Shown one piece after another: positions 38,181 to 48,664 of a DNA stretch of 64,000 nt (position 1 is its first letter; every line of letters begins with the position of its first letter). Both the position numbers and the translations under genes were made by a program. The notes beneath the pieces are model-generated. The model ran no database searches. It saw only the letters and a list, made by a program, of their open reading frames with translations, and had not been told where the DNA came from. Location of the stretch: contig NZ_JAAWWK010000006.1 in assembly GCF_012272835.1 (NCBI RefSeq), forward strand, positions 62,001 to 126,000. Reading direction: 5' to 3'. This stretch comes from Spongiibacter thalassae. GTDB taxonomy: Bacteria; Pseudomonadota; Gammaproteobacteria; Pseudomonadales; Spongiibacteraceae.

Positions 38181-39410
38181 CTAAAAATTGTTTTGTACCC
38201 AGCTTTTCAGCCGCGACAGGAAACCATCGCGACGCACACGGCCGCGGCTGCCGGTCTCAGCCTGATGTTTAATGCCGTAATGCAGCAATCCGACACTGGT
38301 CGCATAGATGGGATTGCGCACGATATCGGTCAACCCCCGCGCATCCTGCGGTGAGCCTATGCGGACCGGCATATGGAAAATTTCCTCTGCCAGTTCCACG
38401 ACCCCTTCCATTTTTGACGTACCGCCGGTCAATACGACACCGGCGGCACACAAATCCTCGTAACCACTGCGCCGCAGCTCAGCCTGAACCAGGGTGAACA
38501 GTTCGTCATAGCGGGGCTCGACCACCTCTGCCAGCGCCTGACGCGACAGTTCGCGGGGCGCGCGGTCACCCACACTGGGCACTTTGATGGTTTCACCTTC
38601 ACCGGCGAGCTGAGTCAGCGCACAGGCGTATTTGATCTTTATTTCCTCAGCGTACTGGGTGGGGGTACGCAGTGCCATGGCAATGTCGTTGGTCACCTGG
38701 TCGCCGGCGATGGGAATCACTCCGGTATGACGAATAGCGCCGTCGGTGAAAATCGCGATATCGGTGGTGCCACCACCAATATCCACCAGACACACTCCCA
38801 ACTCTTTCTCATCGTCAGTGAGCACCGCATAGCTCGACGCCAGCTGCTCCAGAATGACGTCCTCGACCTCCAGGCCGCAGCGGCGAATGCACTTCTCGAT
38901 GTTCTGTACTGCGTTGACTGCACAGGTCACCAGATGGACCTTGGCCTCCAGGCGCACACCGGACATACCCAGTGGCTCCTTGATACCCTCCTGCTCGTCG
39001 ATAACGAATTCCTGGGGAAGGATATGCAGCACCTTCTGATCCGCCGGAATTGCCACCGCCTGGGCGGCGTCGATGACCCGATCGAGATCGAGCTGAAACA
39101 CTTCGCGGTCGCGAATCGCCACAATACCGTGGGAGTTCAGGCTGCGAATATGGTTGCCGGCAATACCCACGTAGACACTGTGAATTTCACAGCCAGCCAT
39201 CAATTCGGCCTCTTCTACCGCACGCTGAATGGAGTGCACGGTGGATTCAATATTCACCACCACCCCTTTCTTCAGTCCTCGGGAGGGATGGGAACCGATA
39301 CCCACGATTTCGAGTTTGCCCTCGTCATTGGTCGCACCGACAATGGCCACCACCTTGGAGGTGCCGATATCGAGACCGACCACCATTCTTCCCGCATTTG
39401 AACTAGACAT
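38181..39410 (-). CDS. ftsA: Cell division protein FtsA
   Basis: A 409-residue actin-like ATPase that ties FtsZ to the membrane. VVGLDIGTSKVVAIVG (about 9-24) is the phosphate-1 site, LVDIGGGTTDIAIFTDG the phosphate-2 site, and GVVLTGGTSKMEGV the adenosine site. The C-terminal LSRLKSWVQNNF is the amphipathic membrane-targeting helix. The ATG at 39410 has GGGGGAAG upstream; the longer frame to 39443 is not needed. It lies between ftsQ and ftsZ. Confidence 0.97.
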   Translation of the reverse strand: MSSSNAGRMVVGLDIGTSKVVAIVGATNDEGKLEIVGIGSHPSRGLKKGVVVNIESTVHSIQRAVEEAELMAGCEIHSVYVGIAGNHIRSLNSHGIVAIRDREVFQLDLDRVIDAAQAVAIPADQKVLHILPQEFVIDEQEGIKEPLGMSGVRLEAKVHLVTCAVNAVQNIEKCIRRCGLEVEDVILEQLASSYAVLTDDEKELGVCLVDIGGGTTDIAIFTDGAIRHTGVIPIAGDQVTNDIAMALRTPTQYAEEIKIKYACALTQLAGEGETIKVPSVGDRAPRELSRQALAEVVEPRYDELFTLVQAELRRSGYEDLCAAGVVLTGGTSKMEGVVELAEEIFHMPVRIGSPQDARGLTDIVRNPIYATSVGLLHYGIKHQAETGSRGRVRRDGFLSRLKSWVQNNF

Positions 39411-39494
39411 TACTGCGCTTCCCCCACGCTTGGCATCCAACAAGTACCGGATAGGTGTATCCGGTCTCGCGGAAAATATATTCGCCGAAAATGC

Positions 39495-40259
39495 TCATCC
39501 CTTTTCACCTGATTCCACCCACGCCACCGCGAGGCCATTGATGTAGCGCGTGTCCACACGTTTGACCCGATCAAACTCCGCCGCCAAATGCTGACGGTAT
39601 ACCCATAAAAAACGCCGCAGTTTTTCCAGCGGTTCTACACGCCCCAGCACCAGTTCCACATCGTTGTCGATGGTCGCGGTCCAGCTGCCCCGCTCGCTCA
39701 TCTGTAAACGTTTCAGCTCCAGCTTTTCATCGCCGAGCAGCTGACTCATCAGTCGATACTGACGCATGATTTCTATCGCTCCGCCCTCTGGCCCATCCAG
39801 TAAGGGCAGACTGTCATCCCGTGCAGTCCCGCCGCTTTCGGGCAGGAATATACGACCCCGGTGATTCAGCAATCCACCTCGCCCCCACACCGCAATCGGC
39901 GTTTCCTCGACGATGGTAATTTTCAACTCCCGTGGCCAAACCCGCTCCACTATCGCCCGGTAAACCCAGGGCTCCTGCTCCAGCTCGGACTGAATTTCCG
40001 CGAGATCCAGACCGATATAACCCACCGCCAGATGGCCAGTCACCCGCTCGACGAGCACATCCCGGCTCACCCGCTGCAGATCACCGGCAAATACCACACG
40101 CTCCACCGGAATCGCTTCCAGTTGCTGACCAAGCCGCTCAACGCCATACACAAAGGCAAATGCCACAACCAGCAATAACAGCCGGTTGGCAATGCGCCCC
40201 CACTCCCGGCTGCGCTCGCCGGGTTTGCTTGGCTTGAAGCGGTTCTCTTTGCCAGTCAT
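39495..40259 (-). CDS. ftsQ: Cell division protein FtsQ
   Basis: A 254-residue bitopic inner-membrane protein linking early and late divisome proteins through FtsB and FtsL. A cytosolic basic tail is followed by one membrane helix (LLLLVVAFAFVYGV, about 25-38). The POTRA domain follows, with VERVVFAGDLQRVSRDVLVERV, then the beta domain with EEPWVYRAIVERVWPRELKITIVE-like sequence. The ATG at 40259 is preferred over the open frame to 40331, which would run into ddlB. Confidence 0.93.
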   Translation of the reverse strand: MTGKENRFKPSKPGERSREWGRIANRLLLLVVAFAFVYGVERLGQQLEAIPVERVVFAGDLQRVSRDVLVERVTGHLAVGYIGLDLAEIQSELEQEPWVYRAIVERVWPRELKITIVEETPIAVWGRGGLLNHRGRIFLPESGGTARDDSLPLLDGPEGGAIEIMRQYRLMSQLLGDEKLELKRLQMSERGSWTATIDNDVELVLGRVEPLEKLRRFLWVYRQHLAAEFDRVKRVDTRYINGLAVAWVESGEKG

Positions 40260-40269
40260 AGTGAGTGTG

Positions 40270-41220
40270 CTACTCCCCGCGCTGCACTGGGCGCAAACTT
40301 GTCGCCAGAATCCGTAACACCAGCTCGTCAAAGCCGATACCCGCCTGTTTTGCCGCCATCGGCACCAGACTGTGGTCGGTCATTCCCGGCACTGTGTTCA
40401 CCTCCAGCAAATAGAACTGTCCATCTGCTCCGCGCATCACATCGACCCGCCCCCAGCCGGAACAACCCACACTGTTAAAGGCGTTAATGGCCAGCTGATT
40501 CAACTCTGCCTCGTCGGCCTCAGACAAGCCCGCCGGACAGAAGTAACGGGTGGTATTCGAAATATATTTTGCGTTGTAGTCATAGAACGACGCGTCGGTT
40601 TCAAGACGGATGGCCGGTAGCGCCGCACCGTCCAGAATCGCGACGGTGTACTCGCTGCCGCTGATCCACTGTTCGGCAAAAACCCGGCCGTAACCTCTGG
40701 CGGCCTGCCAGGCTGCCTCCAGTTCCGCCGCGTTTGACGCCCGCGCCATGCCAATACTCGAGCCCTCACAGGCGGGCTTTACAATCGCCTCGCCAAGCAG
40801 GGCTGCCACTGCCGTCCAATCGCTGTCGGCGGTCAATTCCACAAAGCGCGGCGTACTCAGCCCCTGCCCCAGCCACAACAGCTTGCAGCGCAGTTTGTCC
40901 ATACCCAAGGCCGAAGCCATTACGCCGCTGCCGGTGTAATTCACGCCCAGACATTCCAGCGCACCCTGCACCGTGCCGTCTTCGCCACCGGGGCCGTGCA
41001 AGGCCAGAAAGCTGTGGCTGTAGTCCGCTTTCAGGGTCTGCATCCAGTCCGCGCTTGCGGTATCAATCCCCTCAGCGGGAATACCCAGGCGTTCAAAGGC
41101 CGCCAACACCGCCGCGCCGCTCTTGAGCGACACCGGGCGTTCCGCTGATTTACCCCCCAGCAACACGGCAACACGTCCGCCGATGCGCGCTGAAAGCTCC
41201 TGTGTAGTAATCGTCGTCAT
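40270..41220 (-). CDS. ddlB: D-alanine-D-alanine ligase
   Basis: A 316-residue ATP-grasp ligase that makes the D-Ala-D-Ala dipeptide of peptidoglycan. VAVLLGGKSAERPVSLKSG opens it; HGPGGEDGTVQG and SGVMASALGMDK follow. The metal-binding region FYLLEVNTVPGMTDHSLVPMAAK is complete. The ATG at 41220 is four bases from the murC stop; a longer open frame to 41271 would overlap murC. Confidence 0.96.
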   Translation of the reverse strand: MTTITTQELSARIGGRVAVLLGGKSAERPVSLKSGAAVLAAFERLGIPAEGIDTASADWMQTLKADYSHSFLALHGPGGEDGTVQGALECLGVNYTGSGVMASALGMDKLRCKLLWLGQGLSTPRFVELTADSDWTAVAALLGEAIVKPACEGSSIGMARASNAAELEAAWQAARGYGRVFAEQWISGSEYTVAILDGAALPAIRLETDASFYDYNAKYISNTTRYFCPAGLSEADEAELNQLAINAFNSVGCSGWGRVDVMRGADGQFYLLEVNTVPGMTDHSLVPMAAKQAGIGFDELVLRILATSLRPVQRGE

Positions 41221-41224
41221 TGCC

Positions 41225-42646
41225 TTATTTCGTCCAGTCTTCGGCGGCGAGCTGCTGTGCCAGCACGCCAATATTTCCAGCGCCCTGGGTCAGCAATACG
41301 TCGCCGTCGCGCACAAAGGGCTTGATCTGTTCAAAGGTCTTTTCCGGCGATTCAACAAATACCGGTTCCAACCCGGTTTGCAGGCGAATGCTGCGGCACA
41401 GATTGCGGCTGTCGGCCCCCGGAATCGCGGTTTCACCTGCGGAATAGACATCCAGCAGCATCAGTCCGTCGGTGGTCGCCAGCACCTTGACAAAGTCCTC
41501 ATACAAATCCCGAGTCCGGGTGTAACGATGAGGCTGATAGAGCATCAACAAGCGCCGCTCCGGCCACGCCTGGCGGGCCGCTGCGATGGTTGCGGCGACC
41601 TCTGTCGGATGGTGGCCGTAGTCGTCCAGCAACATAAAGCTGCCTTCTTTCAGTGGAATCTCCCCGTAACGCTGGAAACGTCGGCCCACGCCCTGGAAGT
41701 TCTCGATGCCCCGGCATATGGCTTCGCTGGGCAGGTTTTCGTCACTGGCCACCGCGACTGCAGCGGTGGCGTTCAGTACGTTGTGCACACCGGGTTGGTT
41801 GATACACAGCGACAATACGTCACCACCGGGGCGAGCGATCTTGAAGCGGCTCTGCAGGCCGTTTTTCTCTACGTCGAAGATACGGAAGTCAGCGTCTTCA
41901 GCGAAGCCATAGGTCAGTGTGTGCCGGCCAATTTGCGGCAGCAATTCCCGCACTACGGGGTCATCGATACACACTACCGCCACACCGTAAAAAGGCAGGT
42001 TGTGGAGAAATTCGATAAAGGTTTGCTTCAAGCGATTAAAGTCACCGCCATAGGTGTCCATATGATCGGCTTCGATATTGGTAATCACCGACACCATTGG
42101 CTGCAAGTGCAGGAAGGACGCATCGCTTTCATCCGCCTCGGCAACCAGGTAGCGGCTTTCCCCCAGCGCGGCGTTGGTGCCCGCGCTATTCACCAGCCCA
42201 CCGATAACAAAGGTGGGGTCGAGATCGGCCTCGGCGAAAATCGAGGTGATCAAGCTGGTCGTCGTCGTTTTGCCATGGGTGCCCGCCACCGCGATGCCGT
42301 GGCGATAGCGCATCAGCTCCGCCAACATTTCCGCGCGGGGCACAATCGGGATACGGTGTGTCCGCGCCGCGACCAGCTCCGGGTTTTCCGCGTGGACCGC
42401 GGTAGATGCGACCACCACATCGCAATTGGCCACTCGCTCGCCATCGTGACCAAAGGCTACCTTTGCGCCGAGCTGCTGCAAGCGCGCAGTGCTGGGTGAG
42501 GCCTTCAGGTCAGAACCCGATACCGAGTAGCCCAGGTTCAATAACACCTCGGCGATACCGCACATCCCCGCTCCGCCAATACCGACAAAATGAATGCGCT
42601 TCACGCGGCGCATTTCGGGAACTACAAAGGGATGCTTAGTCACCAT
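41225..42646 (-). CDS. murC: UDP-N-acetylmuramate-L-alanine ligase
   Basis: A 473-residue enzyme that adds the first amino acid, L-Ala, to UDP-MurNAc. [28 protein letters not shown] is the N-terminal UDP site, [11 protein letters not shown] the ATP P-loop (about residues 126-136), and [16 protein letters not shown] and [12 protein letters not shown] are MurC-specific. The ATG at 42646 overlaps the murG stop by 11 bases. The frame is open to 42862 inside murG, but starts there would lengthen the protein beyond the family. Confidence 0.97.
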   Translation of the reverse strand: MVTKHPFVVPEMRRVKRIHFVGIGGAGMCGIAEVLLNLGYSVSGSDLKASPSTARLQQLGAKVAFGHDGERVANCDVVVASTAVHAENPELVAARTHRIPIVPRAEMLAELMRYRHGIAVAGTHGKTTTTSLITSIFAEADLDPTFVIGGLVNSAGTNAALGESRYLVAEADESDASFLHLQPMVSVITNIEADHMDTYGGDFNRLKQTFIEFLHNLPFYGVAVVCIDDPVVRELLPQIGRHTLTYGFAEDADFRIFDVEKNGLQSRFKIARPGGDVLSLCINQPGVHNVLNATAAVAVASDENLPSEAICRGIENFQGVGRRFQRYGEIPLKEGSFMLLDDYGHHPTEVAATIAAARQAWPERRLLMLYQPHRYTRTRDLYEDFVKVLATTDGLMLLDVYSAGETAIPGADSRNLCRSIRLQTGLEPVFVESPEKTFEQIKPFVRDGDVLLTQGAGNIGVLAQQLAAEDWTK

Positions 42647-43718
42647 AGGCGTACTCCATACAACAGTCTGCCGCGACCTGTGCCGCATCGATTTTCGCCA
42701 GCTTGCGCGCTGCGCAGGCTTTGGCGAGAACGCTGTCGCGATCCTCGGCGGCAGCGCGAATCGCATCGCCAAGACGCTGCGCGGTGAGGTCTTTTTGATC
42801 GATAATTTCACCGCCGCCGCCGTCGACAAACCAGCGGGCGTTGGCGCGCTGATGGTCGTCAATAGCGTGGGGCAAGGGAATCAGAACAGCCGGCACTCCC
42901 GCCGCTGCCAGCTCGGCGACCGTCAGCGCCCCCGCGCGACAGATCACCAAATCTGACCACGCATAGGCCGCAGCCATATCGGCGATAAACGCGTCGGCGC
43001 GCACGGTCAGCCCCTTCTGTGCGTATCCTTCACGCACAATGGCTTCGTGATCTCGCCCGGTCTGATGCCACAGCTCGACCTCACACTCCACCGACAAGGT
43101 CGGCCATACATCAAGCACCGCTTCGTTGATCGCCCTGGCGCCCAGACTGCCGCCCAGCACCAGCACCCGCAGCGCTCCCTCACGGCCGGCCAAACGCGCC
43201 TCAGGCGCGGGGATAGCGGCAATTTCACGCCGCACCGGGTTGCCAATATAACGGGCCTTAGCGCCACCCAAGGGAATTGGATAACCGGTCAAACACTGGC
43301 GCGCAATTTTTGCCAACAGACGATTGGTGGTGCCGGCCACCGCATTCTGCTCGTGGATCAACACGGGGATTCCCAGCAGTCTGGCTGCCAGTCCACCCGG
43401 CCCCGAGGCATAGCCCCCGAGACCAATCACACAAAACGGCTTCAAACGCCGCAGCAACATCATGCTATGCCACACCGCCAGCCCGGCCTTGGCAATCGCA
43501 GCGAGCCGGAACAGGGGATTCTTGCCCCTCACCCCAGCCATTTTCAAACAGTGGAGGGGGATGTCGGCCGCGGGCACCAGGCGCGCTTCGATACCCGCCG
43601 CCGTGCCCAGCCAATGCAATTCAACGCCGCGGTCGCGTAACTCCTCCGCCACTGACAGCGCGGGAAACACGTGTCCGCCGGTGCCGCCGGCCATAATCAG
43701 TACACAGTTATTTGCCAT
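42636..43718 (-). CDS. murG: UDP-GlcNAc:lipid I N-acetylglucosaminyltransferase
   Basis: A 360-residue peripheral inner-membrane GT-B glycosyltransferase that turns lipid I into lipid II. The glycine-rich loops [17 protein letters not shown] (about 12-28) and [14 protein letters not shown] are present, then [15 protein letters not shown] and the donor site [32 protein letters not shown]. It overlaps ftsW and murC at its ends, in the usual dcw order. Confidence 0.97.
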   Translation of the reverse strand: MANNCVLIMAGGTGGHVFPALSVAEELRDRGVELHWLGTAAGIEARLVPAADIPLHCLKMAGVRGKNPLFRLAAIAKAGLAVWHSMMLLRRLKPFCVIGLGGYASGPGGLAARLLGIPVLIHEQNAVAGTTNRLLAKIARQCLTGYPIPLGGAKARYIGNPVRREIAAIPAPEARLAGREGALRVLVLGGSLGARAINEAVLDVWPTLSVECEVELWHQTGRDHEAIVREGYAQKGLTVRADAFIADMAAAYAWSDLVICRAGALTVAELAAAGVPAVLIPLPHAIDDHQRANARWFVDGGGGEIIDQKDLTAQRLGDAIRAAAEDRDSVLAKACAARKLAKIDAAQVAADCCMEYAYGD

Positions 43719-44847
43719 GTACCCCCCGACATTCCCGCTCGATTCGCGCGACCAGCGCCACCATCGCTAAACACACCATCAGACTGCTGCCACCGTAGCT
43801 TAAAAATGGCAACGTCAGCCCCTTGGTGGGCAGCAAACCGGTGTTGACGCCCATATTGATGAACGCCTGCGCGCTGATCATGCAGGCAATTCCGTAGGCC
43901 ACAAAAGCATGGAACTGCTGACCAATGCGCTCGGCGTGGCGACCAATCATCAGAATGCGTCCTACCAAAGCAATAAACAGCGTCAGGATCAGCAGTGTGC
44001 CGAGGAAACCAAATTCCTCGGCAAAGATTGCAAAGACAAAATCCGTGTGGGCCTCGGGCAGGTAGAACAGCTTCTGCACGCTATTGCCGAGTCCCACCCC
44101 CATCAATTCGCCCCTGCCGAAGGCAATAAGCGACTGGGTGAGCTGATAGCCAGTGTTGAACTGATCTGCCCAGGGGTCGGTAAAGGCGGTCAGCCGTTTC
44201 ATTCGGTAGGGCTCAAAAATCACCAACGCCACCGCACCGGACACACAACTGAGGATGACTAGCAAAAACTGCCCCAGCTTTACGCCCCCTAAAAAGATCA
44301 TCACAAAAGCAGTGCCAACGGTGACCACCGTGGCGCCGAAATCGGGCTCAAGCATCAATAACAGCGTCAGGGCAAACAGTACCGCCATTGGCTTGATGAA
44401 ACCCGACCAACGCTCCCTCACCTCGTCGCGGCGACGCACCAGGTAGCCCGCGAGATAGAAAATCATAAAAAGTTTGACGAACTCCGATACCTGCAAGGTC
44501 AAAGGCCCCAGCGCCAACCAGCGGCGACTGCCGTTCACCTCTTTGCCGATACCGGGCACCAGCACCAACGCCAGCAACAAAAAGCCCAGCAACAACCACA
44601 GCCAACCACTGCGCTGCCATACCTCTACAGGCGTGGAATACACCGCCACCGCCAGGGCAAAGGCCACGCAGAAATGAGCGGCATAGCGTTTGGCAAAGTA
44701 GAAGGCGTCGCCATAGCGACTTGCGGCAACTTCAATGGATGCCGAGGTCATCGCGATAAAGCCAATAATCAGCAGTGCCACCACCAGCAGCTGCAGCACC
44801 TGATCCATATCGAAAAAACCATCGCGGAAACGGCTCACAATATTCAT
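43708..44847 (-). CDS. ftsW: SEDS-family peptidoglycan polymerase FtsW
   Basis: A 379-residue inner-membrane septal peptidoglycan glycosyltransferase with about ten membrane segments. GSRRWLALGPLTLQVSEFVKLF and LMLEPDFGATVV are SEDS hallmarks, including the catalytic Asp region, and NMGVNTGLLPTKGLTLPFLSYGGSSL is the last conserved loop. The start at ATG 44847 overlaps the murD stop (ATGA). It works with FtsI, encoded in the same cluster. Confidence 0.96.
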   Translation of the reverse strand: MNIVSRFRDGFFDMDQVLQLLVVALLIIGFIAMTSASIEVAASRYGDAFYFAKRYAAHFCVAFALAVAVYSTPVEVWQRSGWLWLLLGFLLLALVLVPGIGKEVNGSRRWLALGPLTLQVSEFVKLFMIFYLAGYLVRRRDEVRERWSGFIKPMAVLFALTLLLMLEPDFGATVVTVGTAFVMIFLGGVKLGQFLLVILSCVSGAVALVIFEPYRMKRLTAFTDPWADQFNTGYQLTQSLIAFGRGELMGVGLGNSVQKLFYLPEAHTDFVFAIFAEEFGFLGTLLILTLFIALVGRILMIGRHAERIGQQFHAFVAYGIACMISAQAFINMGVNTGLLPTKGLTLPFLSYGGSSLMVCLAMVALVARIERECRGVHGK

Positions 44848-46193
44848 TGCCCCGCCTCCATTGCCCGCACTGCCTTGGTGAAGCATTCACCGCGATGAGC
44901 ATATCCCTTGAACATATCAAAGCTGGCACAGGCCGGCGCCAGTAATACTCGGTCGCCCGGCTGGGCCAGCGCCGCCGCCTCGGCAACAGCCTGTTCCATA
45001 GTGTCAACGCGCACTGTGGTCACTTGTCCTGCCATCGCCGACTCGAGCAACGCCGCATCGCGCCCCATCACGATGACCGCACGGGCATTGTGAGACAAGG
45101 CCTGTGCGAGGGGTGCAAAGTCGCCTCCCTTGGCCAAACCACCCGCCACCAGCAGAATTTTTCCCGCGGATTGCAGCCCTTTTATGGCCGCCACCGCGGC
45201 ACCAACATTGGTGGCCTTGGAGTCGTTGTAGTAGGTCACTCCGCCGATCTCGGCAACAAATTCACAGCGGTGCGCAAGGCCTCTGAAGGTGCGCAACGCC
45301 GACAACATTGCCGCCATGGGCAAACCCGCAGCGGCGCCAAGGGCCAGCGCCGCCATCGCGTTACTTACGTTGTGGCGGCCGACAATCCGCAGCTCATCGA
45401 CACCGACCAGAGGCTGGCGGGCAAGCGCAATAGACTCGCTCTGACCTGAGGCCATCAAACCAAATCGGCGAAAATCCGACTGACCCAGGCCGAAATACCA
45501 CTGTTCGACCTCATCGGGTACCAACGGTGCACTCAGGCGATCGTCGGCGTTAATCACCGCCTTCCTGCAACCCTGGAATATTCGGTGCTTGGCCTGGTGA
45601 TAGTTCAGCATCGACCCGTGATGATCGAGGTGATCGGCGGAAACGTTCAACACCGTTGCCACTTCAGCACCGAGATTGTGGCAACGTTCCAACTGGAAGG
45701 AGGACAGTTCCAACACATAGAGTTCGCACTGATCGTCGAGCAGTTCCAGGGCAGGAACACCCAAATTACCGCCAACGGCAACCCGCACCCCCGCTGCACG
45801 GGCCATTTCGCCCACCAGCGTTGTAACCGTACTTTTACCATTGGAGCCGGTAATCGCCACGATCGGCGCTCGCGCCTCGGCGGCAAAGCAATCAATGTCG
45901 CCGCTGATACGCACCCCGGCGCGCTTGGCCGCGGCAATTGCGGGGTCACTCAGTGGTATACCCGGATTCACATACAGCTCACCAGCCGAGACAAACTGGT
46001 TGTCGTCGAAGTCGCCTAATTGCAGCGACACCTGGGGAAACTCTTGCTTAAAGGTTTCCAGCCCCGGCGGGTTGGCGCGGCTATCCGCCACGGCAAATGG
46101 CAATCCACGCGCAGCAAAATGCCGGGCCACAGAGAGCCCTGTGGCCCCCAGCCCTACAATCACGCGTGTAATGTCAGATGCAATCAAGCTCAC
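44844..46193 (-). CDS. murD: UDP-N-acetylmuramoyl-L-alanine-D-glutamate ligase
   Basis: A 449-residue Mur ligase that adds D-Glu. VIVGLGATGLSVARHFAARG (about 11-30) is the N-terminal nucleotide site, ITGSNGKSTVTTLVGEM the P-loop, and NVSADHLDHHGSML the conserved metal region. LVAGGLAKGGDF is also typical. It begins with GTG at 46193. It overlaps ftsW by four bases. Confidence 0.97.
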   Translation of the reverse strand: MSLIASDITRVIVGLGATGLSVARHFAARGLPFAVADSRANPPGLETFKQEFPQVSLQLGDFDDNQFVSAGELYVNPGIPLSDPAIAAAKRAGVRISGDIDCFAAEARAPIVAITGSNGKSTVTTLVGEMARAAGVRVAVGGNLGVPALELLDDQCELYVLELSSFQLERCHNLGAEVATVLNVSADHLDHHGSMLNYHQAKHRIFQGCRKAVINADDRLSAPLVPDEVEQWYFGLGQSDFRRFGLMASGQSESIALARQPLVGVDELRIVGRHNVSNAMAALALGAAAGLPMAAMLSALRTFRGLAHRCEFVAEIGGVTYYNDSKATNVGAAVAAIKGLQSAGKILLVAGGLAKGGDFAPLAQALSHNARAVIVMGRDAALLESAMAGQVTTVRVDTMEQAVAEAAALAQPGDRVLLAPACASFDMFKGYAHRGECFTKAVRAMEAGQ

Positions 46194-46215
46194 TGCGCCG
46201 ATACCCGTTAAAAAT

Positions 46216-47298
46216 TTATCTCAGTTTCAATGTCGCCAGGCCAAACAGCACCAGCATGACGGTGATAATCCAGAAGCGCACAATCACCCGTGGCTCCGGC
46301 CACCCCTTCAATTCGAAGTGGTGGTGAATGGGCGCCATACGGAAAATCCGCCTTCCCGTTAACTTGAACGAGGCCACCTGCAAAATCACCGACACTGTTT
46401 CAAGCACGAAGATTCCGCCCATAATGAAAAACACAATTTCGTGCCGGGTAATCACCGCGATACAGCCCAGAGTGGCACCGAGAGCCAGGGCGCCGACATC
46501 ACCCATAAACACCTGGGCGGGGTAGGTGTTGAACCACAGAAAGCCGAGCCCTGCGCCACCGAGTGCACCGCAAATCACGATGAGCTCACCGGCACCGGCC
46601 ACATAGGGAATGTGCAGGTATTCCGCAAACTTAAGGTGCCCGGAAAGATAGGCAATCAAGCCCAATGCCGAACCCACCAACACCGTAGGCAGAATCGCCA
46701 AACCGTCGAGGCCGTCAGTAAGGTTTACTGCATTGCTCGACCCGACGATGACGAAGTAGCACAGCACCATGAAAAACGGCCCCATCTGCCAGGCAAAGTC
46801 CTTGAAGAAAGGGATATACAAGGTGGTGTCTACTGGACTATCCGCCGTGACATACAGGAATATTGCCGCGCCAATACCGGCGACGCTCTGCCAGAAATAT
46901 TTCCAGCGAGCGGGCAGGCCGCGAGGGTTGCGTTCGATCACCTTGCGGTAATCGTCTACCCAACCCACCGCACCGAAGATAAAAGTGACAACCAGCACCG
47001 TCCACACAAAGGGGTTGCGCAGGTCTGCCCACAGCAATGTACTGGCAAAAATCGAGACCAGTATCAGTGCACCACCCATTGTCGGTGTACCGGATTTACT
47101 CAAGTGCGATTGGGGGCCGTCATCCCGCACCGCCTGACCAATTTGATGGTAATTCAGGCGACGTATCATCGTCGGTCCCACCAGCAGGGAAATGGCCAGG
47201 GAGGTCATCACTCCTAAAATGGCACGAAAGGTCAGGTACTGGAACACGCCAAATCCGCTGATGTACTGGCTCAGGTATTCCGATAGTAAAAGCAGCAT
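46216..47298 (-). CDS. mraY: Phospho-N-acetylmuramoyl-pentapeptide transferase
   Basis: A 360-residue inner-membrane enzyme that makes lipid I from UDP-MurNAc-pentapeptide and undecaprenyl phosphate. About ten membrane segments. [17 protein letters not shown] (about 60-76), GWVDDYRKV and [14 protein letters not shown] carry the catalytic aspartates, and [15 protein letters not shown] is the histidine loop. It follows murF by one base and precedes murD. Confidence 0.98.
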   Translation of the reverse strand: MLLLLSEYLSQYISGFGVFQYLTFRAILGVMTSLAISLLVGPTMIRRLNYHQIGQAVRDDGPQSHLSKSGTPTMGGALILVSIFASTLLWADLRNPFVWTVLVVTFIFGAVGWVDDYRKVIERNPRGLPARWKYFWQSVAGIGAAIFLYVTADSPVDTTLYIPFFKDFAWQMGPFFMVLCYFVIVGSSNAVNLTDGLDGLAILPTVLVGSALGLIAYLSGHLKFAEYLHIPYVAGAGELIVICGALGGAGLGFLWFNTYPAQVFMGDVGALALGATLGCIAVITRHEIVFFIMGGIFVLETVSVILQVASFKLTGRRIFRMAPIHHHFELKGWPEPRVIVRFWIITVMLVLFGLATLKLR

Positions 47299-47299
47299 T

Positions 47300-48664
47300 T
47301 CAGCCTGGCTCCCCGTTTAGATTTGTTTTTAGCGCCTGCACAACCGTATCCATGGCTGCGCTACGGGAGCCTTTCACCAGCACCGCATCTCCAGAGCGGA
47401 TGTGCTGTAATACGTCCTGTTGCAACGCGATTTTGTCGCGGAAGGCCCGGCCACCATCGCCAAACTCAGCGGCCATTAACTCGGCGAATTCGCCGACACA
47501 AAGCAGGCATTCAATACCGGACTGCCTTGCCATCAACGCGATATCCCGGTGATGCTGCGGCGCGTTTTCACCCAATTCCGCCATAGTGCCAAGCACGAGA
47601 TAACGTGTGCCCAGCTGTTCCGCCAACACTTTAATGGCCGCCGCCACCGAACCCGGGTTCGCGTTGTAGCTGTCGTCAAACAATGTAATGCCGCCGATGT
47701 CGTGGCGGGATAGCCGACCTTCAGCATTTTTTGCCCGGCCGAGCCCTGCCGCCACGGACTGAAGAGTCGCCCCCGCCGACAGTGCCGCGGCCGCCGCGGC
47801 CAATGCGTTGCGAATCATATGCTCGCCGGGCAGCGGCAGCGTCACCGCCACATTCCCTGCGAAACTGCATAGGGTGAAACTCTGGTTACCCTGTTGATCG
47901 CGATTGATATCACTGGCGTACACATCTGCCGAGGACGAATGCAAACTGAACGTGCACCGCCGGCAGTGGGCAGCCATTTTCAGCCACAAATCAGCGTAGA
48001 CATCATCGGCGTTGATAATCGCTACACCCTCTGCTGCCAGAGCGGTAAATATTTCGCCCTTGGTATTGGCCACGCCATCCAGCGAACCGAATCCGGCGAT
48101 ATGTGCCGCCTGTGCGTTGGTCAATATCGCGATGGTCGGCTCGGCAAATCCACACAGATAAGCGATATCACCGGATTTCGCCGCGCCCATCTCGGTAACC
48201 GCATAGCGATGGTGGTGACTGATATTTAACAATGTCAGCGGCAGACCTATTTCGTTATTCAGATTCCCCCGTGTGGCTAATACGGGCCCCTCTTCCGACA
48301 AAATTGCCGCCAAAAGTTCCTTGGTTGAGGTTTTCCCGCTACTACCGGTAAGCGCGATTACCGGGCCGCTATAGGCGCGTCGATTTTCCCGCGCAACAAT
48401 CCCGAGAGCCTTCCGTGTGTCGACGACCTCTACACAGGGCAAGTGAGTGCTGGGCGATGAAACTAACGCAGCGACTGCGCCGCGCTGCTTTGCTCCCTCG
48501 ACAAATTGATTACCATCGAATTTTTCACCGCGAAGGGCAACGAACAGCGCCTGATCCGGCATGTTCCTGCTGTCAGTGGAAACACTGTGTATTGCAACAT
48601 CGTCACCCCGGTGGACACCGGTCACGAGCTCAGCAATTTGCGACAGCATCATAGGCTTTATCAT
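47300..48664 (-). CDS. murF: UDP-MurNAc-tripeptide-D-alanyl-D-alanine ligase
   Basis: A 454-residue Mur ligase that adds D-Ala-D-Ala, the product of Ddl[22 protein letters not shown] is the P-loop region (about 103-123), [16 protein letters not shown] is MurF-specific, and [12 protein letters not shown] holds the C-terminal substrate site. The ATG at 48664 overlaps the murE stop (ATGA). Confidence 0.97.
   Translation of the reverse strand: MIKPMMLSQIAELVTGVHRGDDVAIHSVSTDSRNMPDQALFVALRGEKFDGNQFVEGAKQRGAVAALVSSPSTHLPCVEVVDTRKALGIVARENRRAYSGPVIALTGSSGKTSTKELLAAILSEEGPVLATRGNLNNEIGLPLTLLNISHHHRYAVTEMGAAKSGDIAYLCGFAEPTIAILTNAQAAHIAGFGSLDGVANTKGEIFTALAAEGVAIINADDVYADLWLKMAAHCRRCTFSLHSSSADVYASDINRDQQGNQSFTLCSFAGNVAVTLPLPGEHMIRNALAAAAAALSAGATLQSVAAGLGRAKNAEGRLSRHDIGGITLFDDSYNANPGSVAAAIKVLAEQLGTRYLVLGTMAELGENAPQHHRDIALMARQSGIECLLCVGEFAELMAAEFGDGGRAFRDKIALQQDVLQHIRSGDAVLVKGSRSAAMDTVVQALKTNLNGEPG

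Noticed and set aside
41123-42499. A 458-codon open frame on the plus strand opposite ddlB and murC
   Set aside because: It lies wholly antisense to well-identified murC and ddlB, its composition is that of a shadow frame (Gln/His/Arg-rich), and it has no family features.
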